Source: JARYGU01 sp033795365 (GTDB lineage: Bacteria > Pseudomonadota > Alphaproteobacteria > Rhizobiales > Rhizobiaceae). Taken from it: DNA of 64,000 nucleotides. Location of the stretch: assembly GCA_033795365.1 (NCBI GenBank), contig JARYGU010000022.1, forward strand, positions 23,560-87,559, read 5' to 3'. Under the pieces are notes generated by a model. It saw nothing but the letters and a program-made list of their open reading frames with translations, was not told where the DNA came from and did not search any database. Of the stretch, positions 9,183 through 18,104 are shown in pieces. The first letter of the stretch is position 1. Each line of letters begins with the position of its first letter. The position numbers and the translations under genes are program-made.

Positions 9183-9290
9183 AACAATGCGGCGTTGAAA
9201 GGCCCTGGTCATATGATGAAGTTATTATATAACTTGCCGCTTGCCTAAGGACGATCCGCGCTCCATATTCCCCACCATAGGAGGTGTGCT

Positions 9291-9731
9291 ATGTCCTTTA
9301 AATCTTTCGCTCTTACGGCCGTGCTCGGCTTTGCGGGGCTTTCGCTGACCGGCTGCGTGAGTGAAAGCGGCGCTTATTCCGGCGGCCCCTATTATGGCGG
9401 TTATTATTCCAGTGGCGTCGTCGTCTACGACAGCACATATCGTGACAGGCGGTATTATCGCGATTACCGCCGTCATTCCCGAGACGACGATCGATGGGAG
9501 CGCCGCCGCGACCGGAATCGTGACGACCGCGGCGATCGTGACTGGCGAGATCGCCGCGACCGTGATCGTGACGACCGAAACAGGGATTGGCGGGAGCGAC
9601 GTGACAGGGATCGCGACGATTCGCGCAATAGAGATCGCGGAGATCGGCGGGATGGCGACAGAGGCCGGCGTGATCGCGGCGATCGCGACAGAGGCGATAG
9701 GGAATTGTACCTGTTCCAGGACAGGCGGTAA
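9291..9731 (+). CDS. Predicted lipoprotein with an Arg/Asp-rich repeat tail
   Basis: A 146-residue protein preceded by TAGGAGGTG. The signal peptide MSFKSFALTAVLGFAGLSLTGC ends in the lipobox LTGC. A Gly/Tyr-rich segment (about residues 29-45) is followed by roughly 90 residues built almost only of Arg and Asp in RD, DRD and RRD units, an alternating-charge low-complexity tail. The underlying DNA is an imperfect repeat (GATCGTGAC/GATCGCGAC units). The tail is probably disordered and might bind polyanions or the cell wall; this is inference. A strong terminator follows at 9761. Confidence 0.75.
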   Translation: MSFKSFALTAVLGFAGLSLTGCVSESGAYSGGPYYGGYYSSGVVVYDSTYRDRRYYRDYRRHSRDDDRWERRRDRNRDDRGDRDWRDRRDRDRDDRNRDWRERRDRDRDDSRNRDRGDRRDGDRGRRDRGDRDRGDRELYLFQDRR

Positions 9732-9760
9732 CGTTCACACCTTTTCATGCCAGACAAAAG

Positions 9761-9785
9761 AGGCCGGAGTTCATCCGGCCTTTTT
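9761..9785. terminator. Bidirectional rho-independent terminator
   Basis: AGGCCGGA, a 5-nt loop and TCCGGCCT form an 8-bp GC-rich stem followed by TTTTT on the plus strand and preceded by AAAA. It therefore works for both the lipoprotein gene (+) and the convergent aldolase gene (-). Confidence 0.85.
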
Positions 9786-9796
9786 CGTGTCCGCCT

Positions 9797-10690
9797 TCAA
9801 AATGCCGGCAATTCCGGCCGCTTGTCGAGGGCGGCGGCAATGATGGCTTCGACGCGCACGCGCTCTGCTCCCGACAGCGGCATGCGCGGCGCGCGGACGC
9901 GATCGTTCGAGCCGATCGCGTGAACCTCCGCGAGCTTGATGTTCTGCACGAGGTTCGTCGAAACATCGAGGTCGAGCAGCGGCCGGAACCAGCGGTAGAT
10001 CGCGAGCGCCTCGGCCAGGCGCCCCGCCTGCGCCAGCTTCCAGATCGCCACGGTCTCCTTCGGGAAAGCGACGACGAGGCCGGCGACCCAGCCGTGCGCA
10101 CCCATCATCAGGCTCTCCAGGGCAAGATTGTCGACGCCGGTGAAGACGTCGAACCGCTCGCCGAAGGCATTGAAGACATCGGTGACGCGGCGGATGTCGT
10201 CCGTCGATTCCTTCATCGCGACGACGAGGTCGTTCTTCGCCAGTTCCTCGAACATCGAAAGCGTGACGTCGACGCCGTAGGCGACGGGATTGTTGTAGAC
10301 CATGACCGGCAGGCCACCGGCGGCCGCCACGGTCTGGATGTGGTTCAACGTCTCGGCCGGAGCCGACTTGTAGGGCACGCCCGGCAGGATCATGAAGCCG
10401 TCGGCGCCGGCCCGCGCTGCCGCCTTCGCCGCCGCTTCGCCGCGCCGTGTGGCACTCTCGCAAACCGTCATCAGGACCGGCTTGCCGCCGGAAACCGATT
10501 TCGCCGTCTTCAGGATATCGATCTTCTCTTCCGCATCGAGCGTCATGTTCTCGCCGAGCGAGCCGCAGACGATCATGCCGTCAACGCCGGCCGCAAACTG
10601 CAATGCGAAGCAGCGTTCCATTTCCTTGAAATCGAGATCGCCACTTTCTGTGAATTTCGTCGTTACAGCCGGAAATACGCCGCGCCACAT
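9797..10690 (-). CDS. DapA-family (dihydrodipicolinate synthase/N-acetylneuraminate lyase) aldolase
   Basis: A 297-residue class I aldolase with a TIM-barrel fold. The ATG at 10690 has a near-perfect Shine-Dalgarno (AGGAGGTGATC); a longer frame to 10750 would cross the regulatory palindrome and is rejected. The Schiff-base lysine is Lys160 in VAMKES, and Tyr132 in VYNNP is the catalytic tyrosine. The usual GTTGE loop reads GSLGEN (43-48), which is unlike true DapA, so this is probably a catabolic keto-acid lyase or dehydratase rather than the lysine enzyme. It is divergent from a GntR regulator that likely controls it. Confidence 0.85.
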   Translation of the reverse strand: MWRGVFPAVTTKFTESGDLDFKEMERCFALQFAAGVDGMIVCGSLGENMTLDAEEKIDILKTAKSVSGGKPVLMTVCESATRRGEAAAKAAARAGADGFMILPGVPYKSAPAETLNHIQTVAAAGGLPVMVYNNPVAYGVDVTLSMFEELAKNDLVVAMKESTDDIRRVTDVFNAFGERFDVFTGVDNLALESLMMGAHGWVAGLVVAFPKETVAIWKLAQAGRLAEALAIYRWFRPLLDLDVSTNLVQNIKLAEVHAIGSNDRVRAPRMPLSGAERVRVEAIIAAALDKRPELPAF

Positions 10691-10708
10691 GATCACCTCC
10701 TGTTGTCC

Positions 10709-10718
10709 TGATATATCA
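10709..10718. promoter_or_regulatory. Palindromic operator, copy 1 (GntR-type)
   Basis: TGATATATCA, extendable to the 12-bp perfect palindrome CTGATATATCAG, lies 19 bases upstream of the aldolase ATG. An identical 10-mer occurs 46 bp away at 10755. Two identical palindromes between a GntR regulator and a divergent enzyme are best read as the regulator's binding sites. Confidence 0.75.
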
Positions 10719-10754
10719 GTGAGCTTGTCATTCGTTTTGCGACATGTCAAGATG

Positions 10755-10764
10755 TGATATATCA
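10755..10764. promoter_or_regulatory. Palindromic operator, copy 2 (GntR-type)
   Basis: Second exact copy of TGATATATCA, 25 bases before the GTG start proposed for the regulator gene at 10789. Centre-to-centre distance to copy 1 is 46 bp, between four and five helical turns. Confidence 0.75.
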
Positions 10765-10788
10765 GTAGGAACAGGAACGCCCTCGCCC

Positions 10789-11400
10789 GTGAATTCGCAA
10801 GCCCATCTCGCCTATCTCGCTCTCGAACAGGCCATCGTGACGCTGGAGCTGAAGCCCGGCGCGCTCGTCACCGAGAAGCAGCTCATCGACCTTGCCGGGC
10901 ATGGGCGAACCCCGGTGCGGGAGGCGATTCAAAAACTCGCATGGCAAGGGCTGATTGAGGTCAGGCCGCGCGTCGGCCTGCAGGTCGCAGCCATCGGGGC
11001 GCAAGATCATCTGCATGTGATGCAGGCGCGCCGCTGCCTGGAGCCGCTTGCGGCCGAGCTCGTGGCGATCCACGCCTCCGACCGGCACCGCGAGGCGCTT
11101 ATCGACTGCGCGCAGGAAATGACCGCCTGCTCCATCAAGGCCGACATGTATGGTTTTCTCGCAGCCGACAAGGCGTTCGACGAAATCATGGAAGCCGCCT
11201 GCCCCAACGCGTTCCTGACCACGGCGCTCGCCCCCTTGCAGACCCACGCCCGCCGGCTCTGGTTCGCACGTGCGGACGGAAGGCACATGGACCGCTCCGT
11301 GGAGCATCATGTGAAAGTCATCCGCGCGATCTGCAAGGGCGAAGCCGCAGAGGCGGCATCCGCCATGAGCGAGCTCATGGATTATCTGGCGAAGGAATAA
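10789..11400 (+). CDS. GntR-family transcriptional regulator (FCD-type C-terminus)
   Basis: A 203-residue regulator when started at GTG 10789; an in-frame ATG at 10744 would add 15 residues but would place the operator palindrome inside the coding sequence and has no Shine-Dalgarno. The N-terminal winged helix contains the GntR pattern LVTEKQLIDLAGHGRTPVRE followed by LIEVRPRVG. The C-terminal half (from about residue 75) is an all-helical FCD-like effector domain. It is divergent from the DapA-like aldolase, which it probably represses in response to that enzyme's substrate. Confidence 0.85.
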   Translation: MNSQAHLAYLALEQAIVTLELKPGALVTEKQLIDLAGHGRTPVREAIQKLAWQGLIEVRPRVGLQVAAIGAQDHLHVMQARRCLEPLAAELVAIHASDRHREALIDCAQEMTACSIKADMYGFLAADKAFDEIMEAACPNAFLTTALAPLQTHARRLWFARADGRHMDRSVEHHVKVIRAICKGEAAEAASAMSELMDYLAKE

Positions 11401-11466
11401 GGCGTCAAAGAAGAAGGCGGCGCCGCTGCCGCTGCCGTCTTGGCAGATCTGCTCGACAAGCGGTCG

Positions 11467-12279
11467 TCAGTCGACGAAAGCGCGCTCGATGACGAATTCG
11501 CCCGGCTTGTTGTTGGCGCCCTCGGTTAAGCCCGCCTCTTCCAGCAACGCCTTGGTTTCCTTCAGCATTGCGGTGGATCCGCAGATCATCGCACGGTCGA
11601 CGGCCGGGTCGAAGCGGGGAACGTTCAGATCCTCGAACATCTTGCCGTTGACGATAAGGTCGGTGATGCGGCCCTGGAACGGATAGTCCTCGCGGGTCAC
11701 AGTCGCATAATGGCGCAGCTTGCCGCCGACGATCTCGGACAGCATTTCGTCATTGGCGATCTCTTCGAACAGGTCGAAGCCGTATTTCAACTCGGCGACC
11801 TCGCGGCAGGTGTGCGTCAGGATCACTTCGTCATATTTCTCGTAGGTTTCCGGATCGCGGATCAGGCTTGCGAACGGCGCAACCCCGGTTCCGGTCGAGA
11901 ACATGTAAAGGCGCTTGCCGGGGGTCAGCGCATCCAGCACGAGCGTGCCCGTCGGCTTCTTGCGCATCAGCACCTGGTCGCCCGGCTTGATCTGCTGGAG
12001 ATGCGAGGTCAGCGGCCCGTCCGGCACCTTGATCGAGAAGAACTCGAGCTCCTCGTCCCAGGCGGGACTTGCGATCGAATAGGCGCGGTAGATCGGCTTG
12101 TCGCCGACCATCAGACCGATCATCGCGAATTCGCCGGAGCGGAAACGGAAGCTGTCGGGGCGGGTCATGCGGAAGCGGAACAGCCGGTCCGTATAATGCT
12201 GGACACGCGTCACCGTCTCGGCGAAAACGCCGGCGGGAATGGAGCTCGCGAAATCTTCGGTCTTGGCTGGCGCATTCAT
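11467..12279 (-). CDS. fpr: Ferredoxin--NADP(+) reductase
   Basis: A 270-residue bacterial FNR. The FAD-binding motif RAYSIAS lies near residue 83, the NADP-binding segment MFSTGTGVAPFASLIRDP near residue 125, and the protein ends with the short C-terminus ERAFVD characteristic of the bacterial subclass. It shuttles electrons between NADPH and ferredoxin or flavodoxin. Its position directly downstream of the sulfite-reduction operon fits a role in feeding reductant to CysI, but a 181-bp gap suggests its own promoter. Confidence 0.92.
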   Translation of the reverse strand: MNAPAKTEDFASSIPAGVFAETVTRVQHYTDRLFRFRMTRPDSFRFRSGEFAMIGLMVGDKPIYRAYSIASPAWDEELEFFSIKVPDGPLTSHLQQIKPGDQVLMRKKPTGTLVLDALTPGKRLYMFSTGTGVAPFASLIRDPETYEKYDEVILTHTCREVAELKYGFDLFEEIANDEMLSEIVGGKLRHYATVTREDYPFQGRITDLIVNGKMFEDLNVPRFDPAVDRAMICGSTAMLKETKALLEEAGLTEGANNKPGEFVIERAFVD

Positions 12280-12345
12280 GCTCGATCGATCCTGAAGTCA
12301 CGTCGGAATTTTCTGCTGGTAGGCAGATATTACATGTTGAGCCGC

Positions 12346-12363
12346 AAAGGAAGGTATTCCTTT
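12346..12363. promoter_or_regulatory. Inverted repeat in the fpr upstream region
   Basis: AAAGGAA-N4-TTCCTTT is a perfect 7-bp-arm inverted repeat about 67 bp upstream of the fpr start and downstream of the DUF934 gene stop. It may be an operator or a weak hairpin at the end of the cys operon. No T-run follows on the minus strand, which argues against a terminator. Confidence 0.3.
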
Positions 12364-12460
12364 CCAATGCGGCGACATGGCGCGCATTTGCGTTGCTTTG
12401 TGCTTCGCACCATGGGCGAACATCAGATGATTATATCCGACCTTCGCGGCGATTTGGCGG

Positions 12461-12973
12461 TCAGGCGGCCGGTTTTGCCGTCCGCCGCCAGCTATAGGAT
12501 TGGGTTTTCTCCGCGGCCTTGACCGTCGGTTGGTAGTGCTCCGCTATTCCCGGCAGGCGCCCCTCTTCGAGGCGCTTCAGCGCGGTCGCGTTCGACACCG
12601 CGAAGCTGTCGATGCCGCAGCGGATCATCAGCGGGATCTGGTCGATCAGCACGTCGCCGACAGCGCGGATTTCGTTCGCAAAACCGAGCCGTTCGCGCAA
12701 CAGCGAAGCCTGACTGAAGCCGCGCCCGTCGTTGAAGGCGGGGAACGAAACGGCGATCAGTTCGAGCCGGTAAAGATAGGGCTCCAGCCGCGAAACGTCA
12801 TCTGACGGCTTCAGCAGGACGCCGAGACCCACGTCGTTGCTTTCATCCGCCCGCGCGATCACGGCCTCGAGATCGAGGAGCGGCCGCTGGTTGCCTTCGG
12901 CCTTGACCTCTTCCGTCTCGATCACCCACGGATCGTCCGTTACGAAACCGGTTTCCTTCCAGAGTCTTGTCAT
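12461..12973 (-). CDS. DUF934 domain protein of the sulfite-reduction operon
   Basis: A 170-residue cytoplasmic protein of the DUF934 family, which is almost always encoded next to cysI/cysH in alphaproteobacteria. The stretch VGLGVLLKPSDDVSRLEPYL and the following RLELIAVSFPAFNDGRGFS are family-typical. The start at 12973 (MTRLWKETGFV) lies 13 bases after the cysI stop. It is thought to assist sulfite or nitrite reductase function, but no activity has been shown to my knowledge. Confidence 0.85.
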   Translation of the reverse strand: MTRLWKETGFVTDDPWVIETEEVKAEGNQRPLLDLEAVIARADESNDVGLGVLLKPSDDVSRLEPYLYRLELIAVSFPAFNDGRGFSQASLLRERLGFANEIRAVGDVLIDQIPLMIRCGIDSFAVSNATALKRLEEGRLPGIAEHYQPTVKAAEKTQSYSWRRTAKPAA

Positions 12974-12986
12974 GTCCGCTCTCTCC

Positions 12987-14657
<1,671 letters not shown>

Positions 14658-14666
14658 TTCACTTCC

Positions 14667-14984
14667 TCAGGCGGCGACCGGACCGGTCGCAGTCAATCCG
14701 GAGTAACCCGGGGCATAGGAGATTGTCGGCCCTTCGGCGCGGATGCGCTCGCGCATGCGCAGCGGGCGCAAAAGACCGTTCACCTCTTCGACGTCGACGA
14801 CGTTCACGTCAACCACTTTGTTGTCGGCAAACGCCTGCTTGCCGGTCGCTTCCAGTGCCTCGACCGCTTCCTTGTGACGCGCGACGAATGCGTCCTGCAG
14901 CGATTCGTTCCAGTTGCCGGCTGCATCCAGCCATACCGAAATGCCGTCGGACAGGCGATTTGCCGTCAGAACCTTCTCGACCAT
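14667..14984 (-). CDS. DUF2849 domain protein
   Basis: A 105-residue protein starting MVEKVLTANRLSDGISVWLD. DUF2849 members are found between cysG and cysI in rhizobia and relatives. It begins one base after the cysG stop, so the operon order is cysG, this gene, cysI, DUF934. Function is unknown; a small accessory role in siroheme insertion or reductase assembly is plausible from the invariant context. Confidence 0.85.
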   Translation of the reverse strand: MVEKVLTANRLSDGISVWLDAAGNWNESLQDAFVARHKEAVEALEATGKQAFADNKVVDVNVVDVEEVNGLLRPLRMRERIRAEGPTISYAPGYSGLTATGPVAA

Positions 14985-14985
14985 G

Positions 14986-16428
14986 TCAAGCTCCCACGTC
15001 TGCGGTCCGCGCCGTCTCGTTCTGGCGCACGAGCGGGACCGAATGTTCGAAATTCGCGCCGGCGACGGCGTCGCCGATGATGACCATGACCGGGCCGGCC
15101 AGTTCGTCGCGGTACTGCAGATCCGGCAAATCGCGGAGCGTGCCGTGCAACAGGCGCTTTTCGCGCCGGCTGGCATTCTCGATGACTGCGACGGTCGTCT
15201 CGGCGGGAAGCCCCGCCTCCATCAGCCGTTCGGCGACGGATGCGGCAACCGTGCGCCCCATATAGACGGCGATCGTCGCGCCGGAAATCGCCAGCCTTGC
15301 CCAGTCCGGCAGCACTTCGCCGGTCAGGTCGTGGCCGGTCGTGAAAATCAGCGACGAAGCGACGCCGCGAAGCGTCAGCGGCAGTTCGAAATCGGCAGCC
15401 GCCGCGAAGGCCGAGGTGATTCCGGGCACGACCTCATAGGTGACGCCCGCCTCGCGCAGTGCCGACATCTCTTCGGCCGCGCGGCCATAGACGAGCGGAT
15501 CGCCGGATTTCAGCCGCACCACGCGCTTGCCCGCCCTGCCGAGATCCACCAGCAGATCGTTGATCTCTTCCTGCGACTTCGAATGACATCCCTTGCGCTT
15601 GCCGACGGAAATGCGTTCGGCGTCTCGCCGCCCCATATCGACGATCGCCTGCGGTACGAGCGCATCGAAGACGATTGCGTCGGCTTCCATCATCACGCGC
15701 TGCGCCCTTAGCGTCAGCAGATCCTCAGCTCCCGGCCCCGCGCCGACGAGCCACACATGGCCGGCGGCCTTGCCGGCGGAACCGAGAAGCGTTTCTGCCT
15801 GCCTATGCGCGAGGTCGAGATCCCCGGCATTGACCGCATCGGCGACCGCGCCGGTGAAGAAGCGCCGCCAGAAAACGCGACGGGTGACGCCGCGCGGCAC
15901 GATCCGGTCGGCTGCGGCGCGATAGGCGGCCGCCAGAACGGCGAGCCGGCCGAGCGAGGGCGAAAGAATCTGGTCGATCTGCGCGCGAATCATCTGCGCG
16001 AGTACCGGCCCTGCCCCTTCCGTGCCGATGGCGACTGCGACGGGTGCCCGGTTGACGAGCGCCGGCGTGAAGAAATCGCAATAGTCCGGTTGGTCGACCG
16101 CGTTGACGGGGATCTTGACGATGCGCGCCGCCTTCGCGATCTCCTGGTCCGAAAGCACGTCGCCCGTGGCGGCGAAGACCAGAACCGCACCCTCAAGATG
16201 GGCCGGCGAAAAGACCTCGCGCAGCGTCTCGATCCGCCGGTCGCGCAAAAATGCCTCGAAACCGGGCTCGGCAGCCTCAGCGACGACCGTGAGGTCGGCC
16301 TGCGTGTTCAGCAGAAGCCTTACCTTGGCGAAGGCTTCGTCGCCATTTCCCACGACGACGACCCTCTTTCCCGCAACGCGGAAAAAAGCCGGGAAGGTCG
16401 AAAGCTGTTGGTCTGGCTGATGCATCAT
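14986..16428 (-). CDS. cysG: Siroheme synthase (trifunctional CysG)
   Basis: A 480-residue fusion. The N-terminal part (about residues 1-210) is the NAD-dependent precorrin-2 dehydrogenase/sirohydrochlorin ferrochelatase; its Rossmann motif VVVGNGDEAFAKVRLLL is visible. The C-terminal part is uroporphyrinogen-III C-methyltransferase, with VWLVGAGPGAEDLLTLRA and LKSGDPLVYGR. It makes siroheme for the CysI encoded two genes downstream. First gene of the leftward operon; its promoter lies in 16429-16639. Confidence 0.94.
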   Translation of the reverse strand: MMHQPDQQLSTFPAFFRVAGKRVVVVGNGDEAFAKVRLLLNTQADLTVVAEAAEPGFEAFLRDRRIETLREVFSPAHLEGAVLVFAATGDVLSDQEIAKAARIVKIPVNAVDQPDYCDFFTPALVNRAPVAVAIGTEGAGPVLAQMIRAQIDQILSPSLGRLAVLAAAYRAAADRIVPRGVTRRVFWRRFFTGAVADAVNAGDLDLAHRQAETLLGSAGKAAGHVWLVGAGPGAEDLLTLRAQRVMMEADAIVFDALVPQAIVDMGRRDAERISVGKRKGCHSKSQEEINDLLVDLGRAGKRVVRLKSGDPLVYGRAAEEMSALREAGVTYEVVPGITSAFAAAADFELPLTLRGVASSLIFTTGHDLTGEVLPDWARLAISGATIAVYMGRTVAASVAERLMEAGLPAETTVAVIENASRREKRLLHGTLRDLPDLQYRDELAGPVMVIIGDAVAGANFEHSVPLVRQNETARTADVGA

Positions 16429-16516
16429 CCGTCCATTTCAGTCTGGCGCACTATCCTAAATATCGGGCAGGAATTGAAGAAACAGGAATCCGCGAGCTTC
16501 CGGACGCGCGTATTCT

Positions 16517-16546
16517 TTTGCTCGCTCGGTTCTGAAATTGAGCAAA
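16517..16546. promoter_or_regulatory. Inverted repeat between cysG and the divergent deaminase gene
   Basis: TTTGCTC-N16-GAGCAAA is a perfect 7-bp-arm inverted repeat 89 bp upstream of cysG and 94 bp upstream of the deaminase. Spacing of about two helical turns between arm centres would fit a dimeric regulator. The regulator is not identified. Confidence 0.35.
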
Positions 16547-16639
16547 TATGTCCGATAGGCCCCAGAGCGCTTGCCTCGTCAATGCTGCAACCGCTAAAGG
16601 ATAGACTTCCCGGCAGCGAAATTTCAAGGAAATATCCCG

Positions 16640-17227
16640 ATGGACCAGGCCGTTCTCGCCAAACGCCTTCTCGACGTGATCGAGAACGACATCCTCCCCT
16701 TGACGGAGAAGGGCGTCGCTGCCGGCAACAAGGTCTTCGGGGCTGCCATCCTGCGCAAGGCCGATCTGTCGCTCGTCATCGCCGAAACGAACAACGAGAC
16801 CGACAATCCCCTCTGGCACGGCGAGGTGCACACGCTGAAACGTTTCTACGAGCAGGCGGATAAGCCGGACGTGAAGGAGCTCGTCTTTCTGTCGACCCAC
16901 GAACCCTGTTCGATGTGCCTTTCGGCGATTACCTGGGCCGGATTCGACAATTTCTACTATTTCTTCACCCATGAGGATTCCCGCGACAGCTTCGCGATAC
17001 CGCACGACCTGAAGATCCTGAAGGAGGTGTTCCGCCTCGAGCCGGGCGGCTATGCGAGAAGCAACGCCTTCTGGCGCTCGGCACCGATCGGCGACCTTGT
17101 CGCAACGGCGGATCCCCTCGGGATGGAAGCACTGAAGGCGCAGGACGCGCGCATCCGCAAGTCCTATGATGATCTCTCGGCGGCCTATCAGTCAGGCAAG
17201 TCCGGCAACAACATACCGCTCAGCTGA
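16640..17227 (+). CDS. Nucleoside/nucleobase deaminase (cytidine deaminase-like fold)
   Basis: A 195-residue zinc hydrolase. The zinc and catalytic residues are His60-Gly-Glu62 in HGEVH and Cys90/Cys93 in PCSMC. It is shorter than CodA-type enzymes and longer than TadA, and residues after 110 form an extra helical tail. Substrate cannot be told from sequence; guanine, cytosine or a modified base are possible. It is 20 bases upstream of mazG and probably co-transcribed, which gives a two-gene nucleotide-housekeeping unit. Confidence 0.82.
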   Translation: MDQAVLAKRLLDVIENDILPLTEKGVAAGNKVFGAAILRKADLSLVIAETNNETDNPLWHGEVHTLKRFYEQADKPDVKELVFLSTHEPCSMCLSAITWAGFDNFYYFFTHEDSRDSFAIPHDLKILKEVFRLEPGGYARSNAFWRSAPIGDLVATADPLGMEALKAQDARIRKSYDDLSAAYQSGKSGNNIPLS

Positions 17228-17247
17228 GCAGACGGGGCACGAAAACC

Positions 17248-18081
17248 ATGCAGCCTTCCCGCGACATACAAGGCCTTCTCGACATCATGGCGGCGCTGCG
17301 GCAGCCCGAGACGGGGTGCCCCTGGGACGTCGTCCAGACCTTCGAGACGATCAAGCCCTACACGATCGAGGAGGCCTACGAGGTCGCAGACGCCATCGAG
17401 CGCAACGACATGGACGACCTGCGTGACGAGCTCGGCGATCTGCTTCTCCAGGTGGTCTTCCACGCGCGCATGGCGCAGGAAGCGGGAGAGTTCGCCTTCG
17501 CAGACGTGGTCGAGGCCGTCACGCGCAAAATGATCCGCCGTCACCCGCATGTCTTCGCGCGCTCCGAAGCGGATACGCCCGATGCCGTGAAGCGGCAATG
17601 GGACGAGATCAAGCAGGCCGAAAAACGCGAGCGGCTGGAGCGTCGCGCGAAGCGCGGCCTGCCGGAAGATACGGAAAAAGGCTATCTCGGTCCGGTCCAG
17701 CGCTCTTTTCCGGCGCTGGTCGAGGCGCTGAAATTGCAGGAGCGTGCCGCCAAGGTCGGCTTCGACTGGTCCGAGCCGGAGCCGATCCTCGACAAGATCG
17801 AGGAGGAAGTGGCGGAGCTTCGCGAGGCGCTCCGGCAGGGCGACAAGAACAAGGTGGCCGACGAACTCGGCGACCTGATCTTCGCCCTCGTCAACATCGG
17901 CCGGCATACCGGCACCGACCCGGAGATGGCTCTGCGCGGAACGAACACCAAATTCCGCCGCCGCTTCGCACATATCGAAGACACGCTCGCCGCAAGCGGG
18001 GAGAGCCTCCAGGACGCCACATTGGAACGGATGGAGGAACTGTGGCAGGCGGCCAAAGCGATCGAACGCCAGATCACCTGA
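17248..18081 (+). CDS. mazG: Nucleoside triphosphate pyrophosphohydrolase MazG
   Basis: A 277-residue protein with two MazG domains (all-alpha NTP-PPase). Domain 1 contains EEAYEVADAIE and DELGDLLLQVVFHARM, with the E-E...E-D metal-binding set. Domain 2 repeats it as EEEVAELREAL and DELGDLIFALVN. It hydrolyses non-canonical NTPs to NMP and PPi as a house-cleaning step. The stop codon lies inside an 11-bp inverted repeat shared with the convergent hflX. Confidence 0.92.
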   Translation: MQPSRDIQGLLDIMAALRQPETGCPWDVVQTFETIKPYTIEEAYEVADAIERNDMDDLRDELGDLLLQVVFHARMAQEAGEFAFADVVEAVTRKMIRRHPHVFARSEADTPDAVKRQWDEIKQAEKRERLERRAKRGLPEDTEKGYLGPVQRSFPALVEALKLQERAAKVGFDWSEPEPILDKIEEEVAELREALRQGDKNKVADELGDLIFALVNIGRHTGTDPEMALRGTNTKFRRRFAHIEDTLAASGESLQDATLERMEELWQAAKAIERQIT

Positions 18082-18104
18082 CGTAAGGGAATGCCCTTAC
18101 GTCA
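18079..18104. terminator. Hairpin between convergent mazG and hflX containing both stop codons
   Basis: TGACGTAAGGG-AATG-CCCTTACGTCA is a perfect 11-bp stem with a 4-nt loop. Its first three bases are the mazG TGA, and its last three are the hflX stop on the other strand. A short pyrimidine run (TCTTTCCC) follows on the plus strand. Most likely a bidirectional terminator. Confidence 0.7.

Noticed and set aside
9480..9730. Possible CRISPR or tandem-repeat array
   Set aside because: The short GATCG-type repeats have no unique spacers and encode the Arg/Asp tail of the lipoprotein.
10744..10788. ATG 10744 as start of the GntR regulator
   Set aside because: It would encode an operator palindrome and lacks a Shine-Dalgarno; GTG 10789 gives the normal N-terminus.
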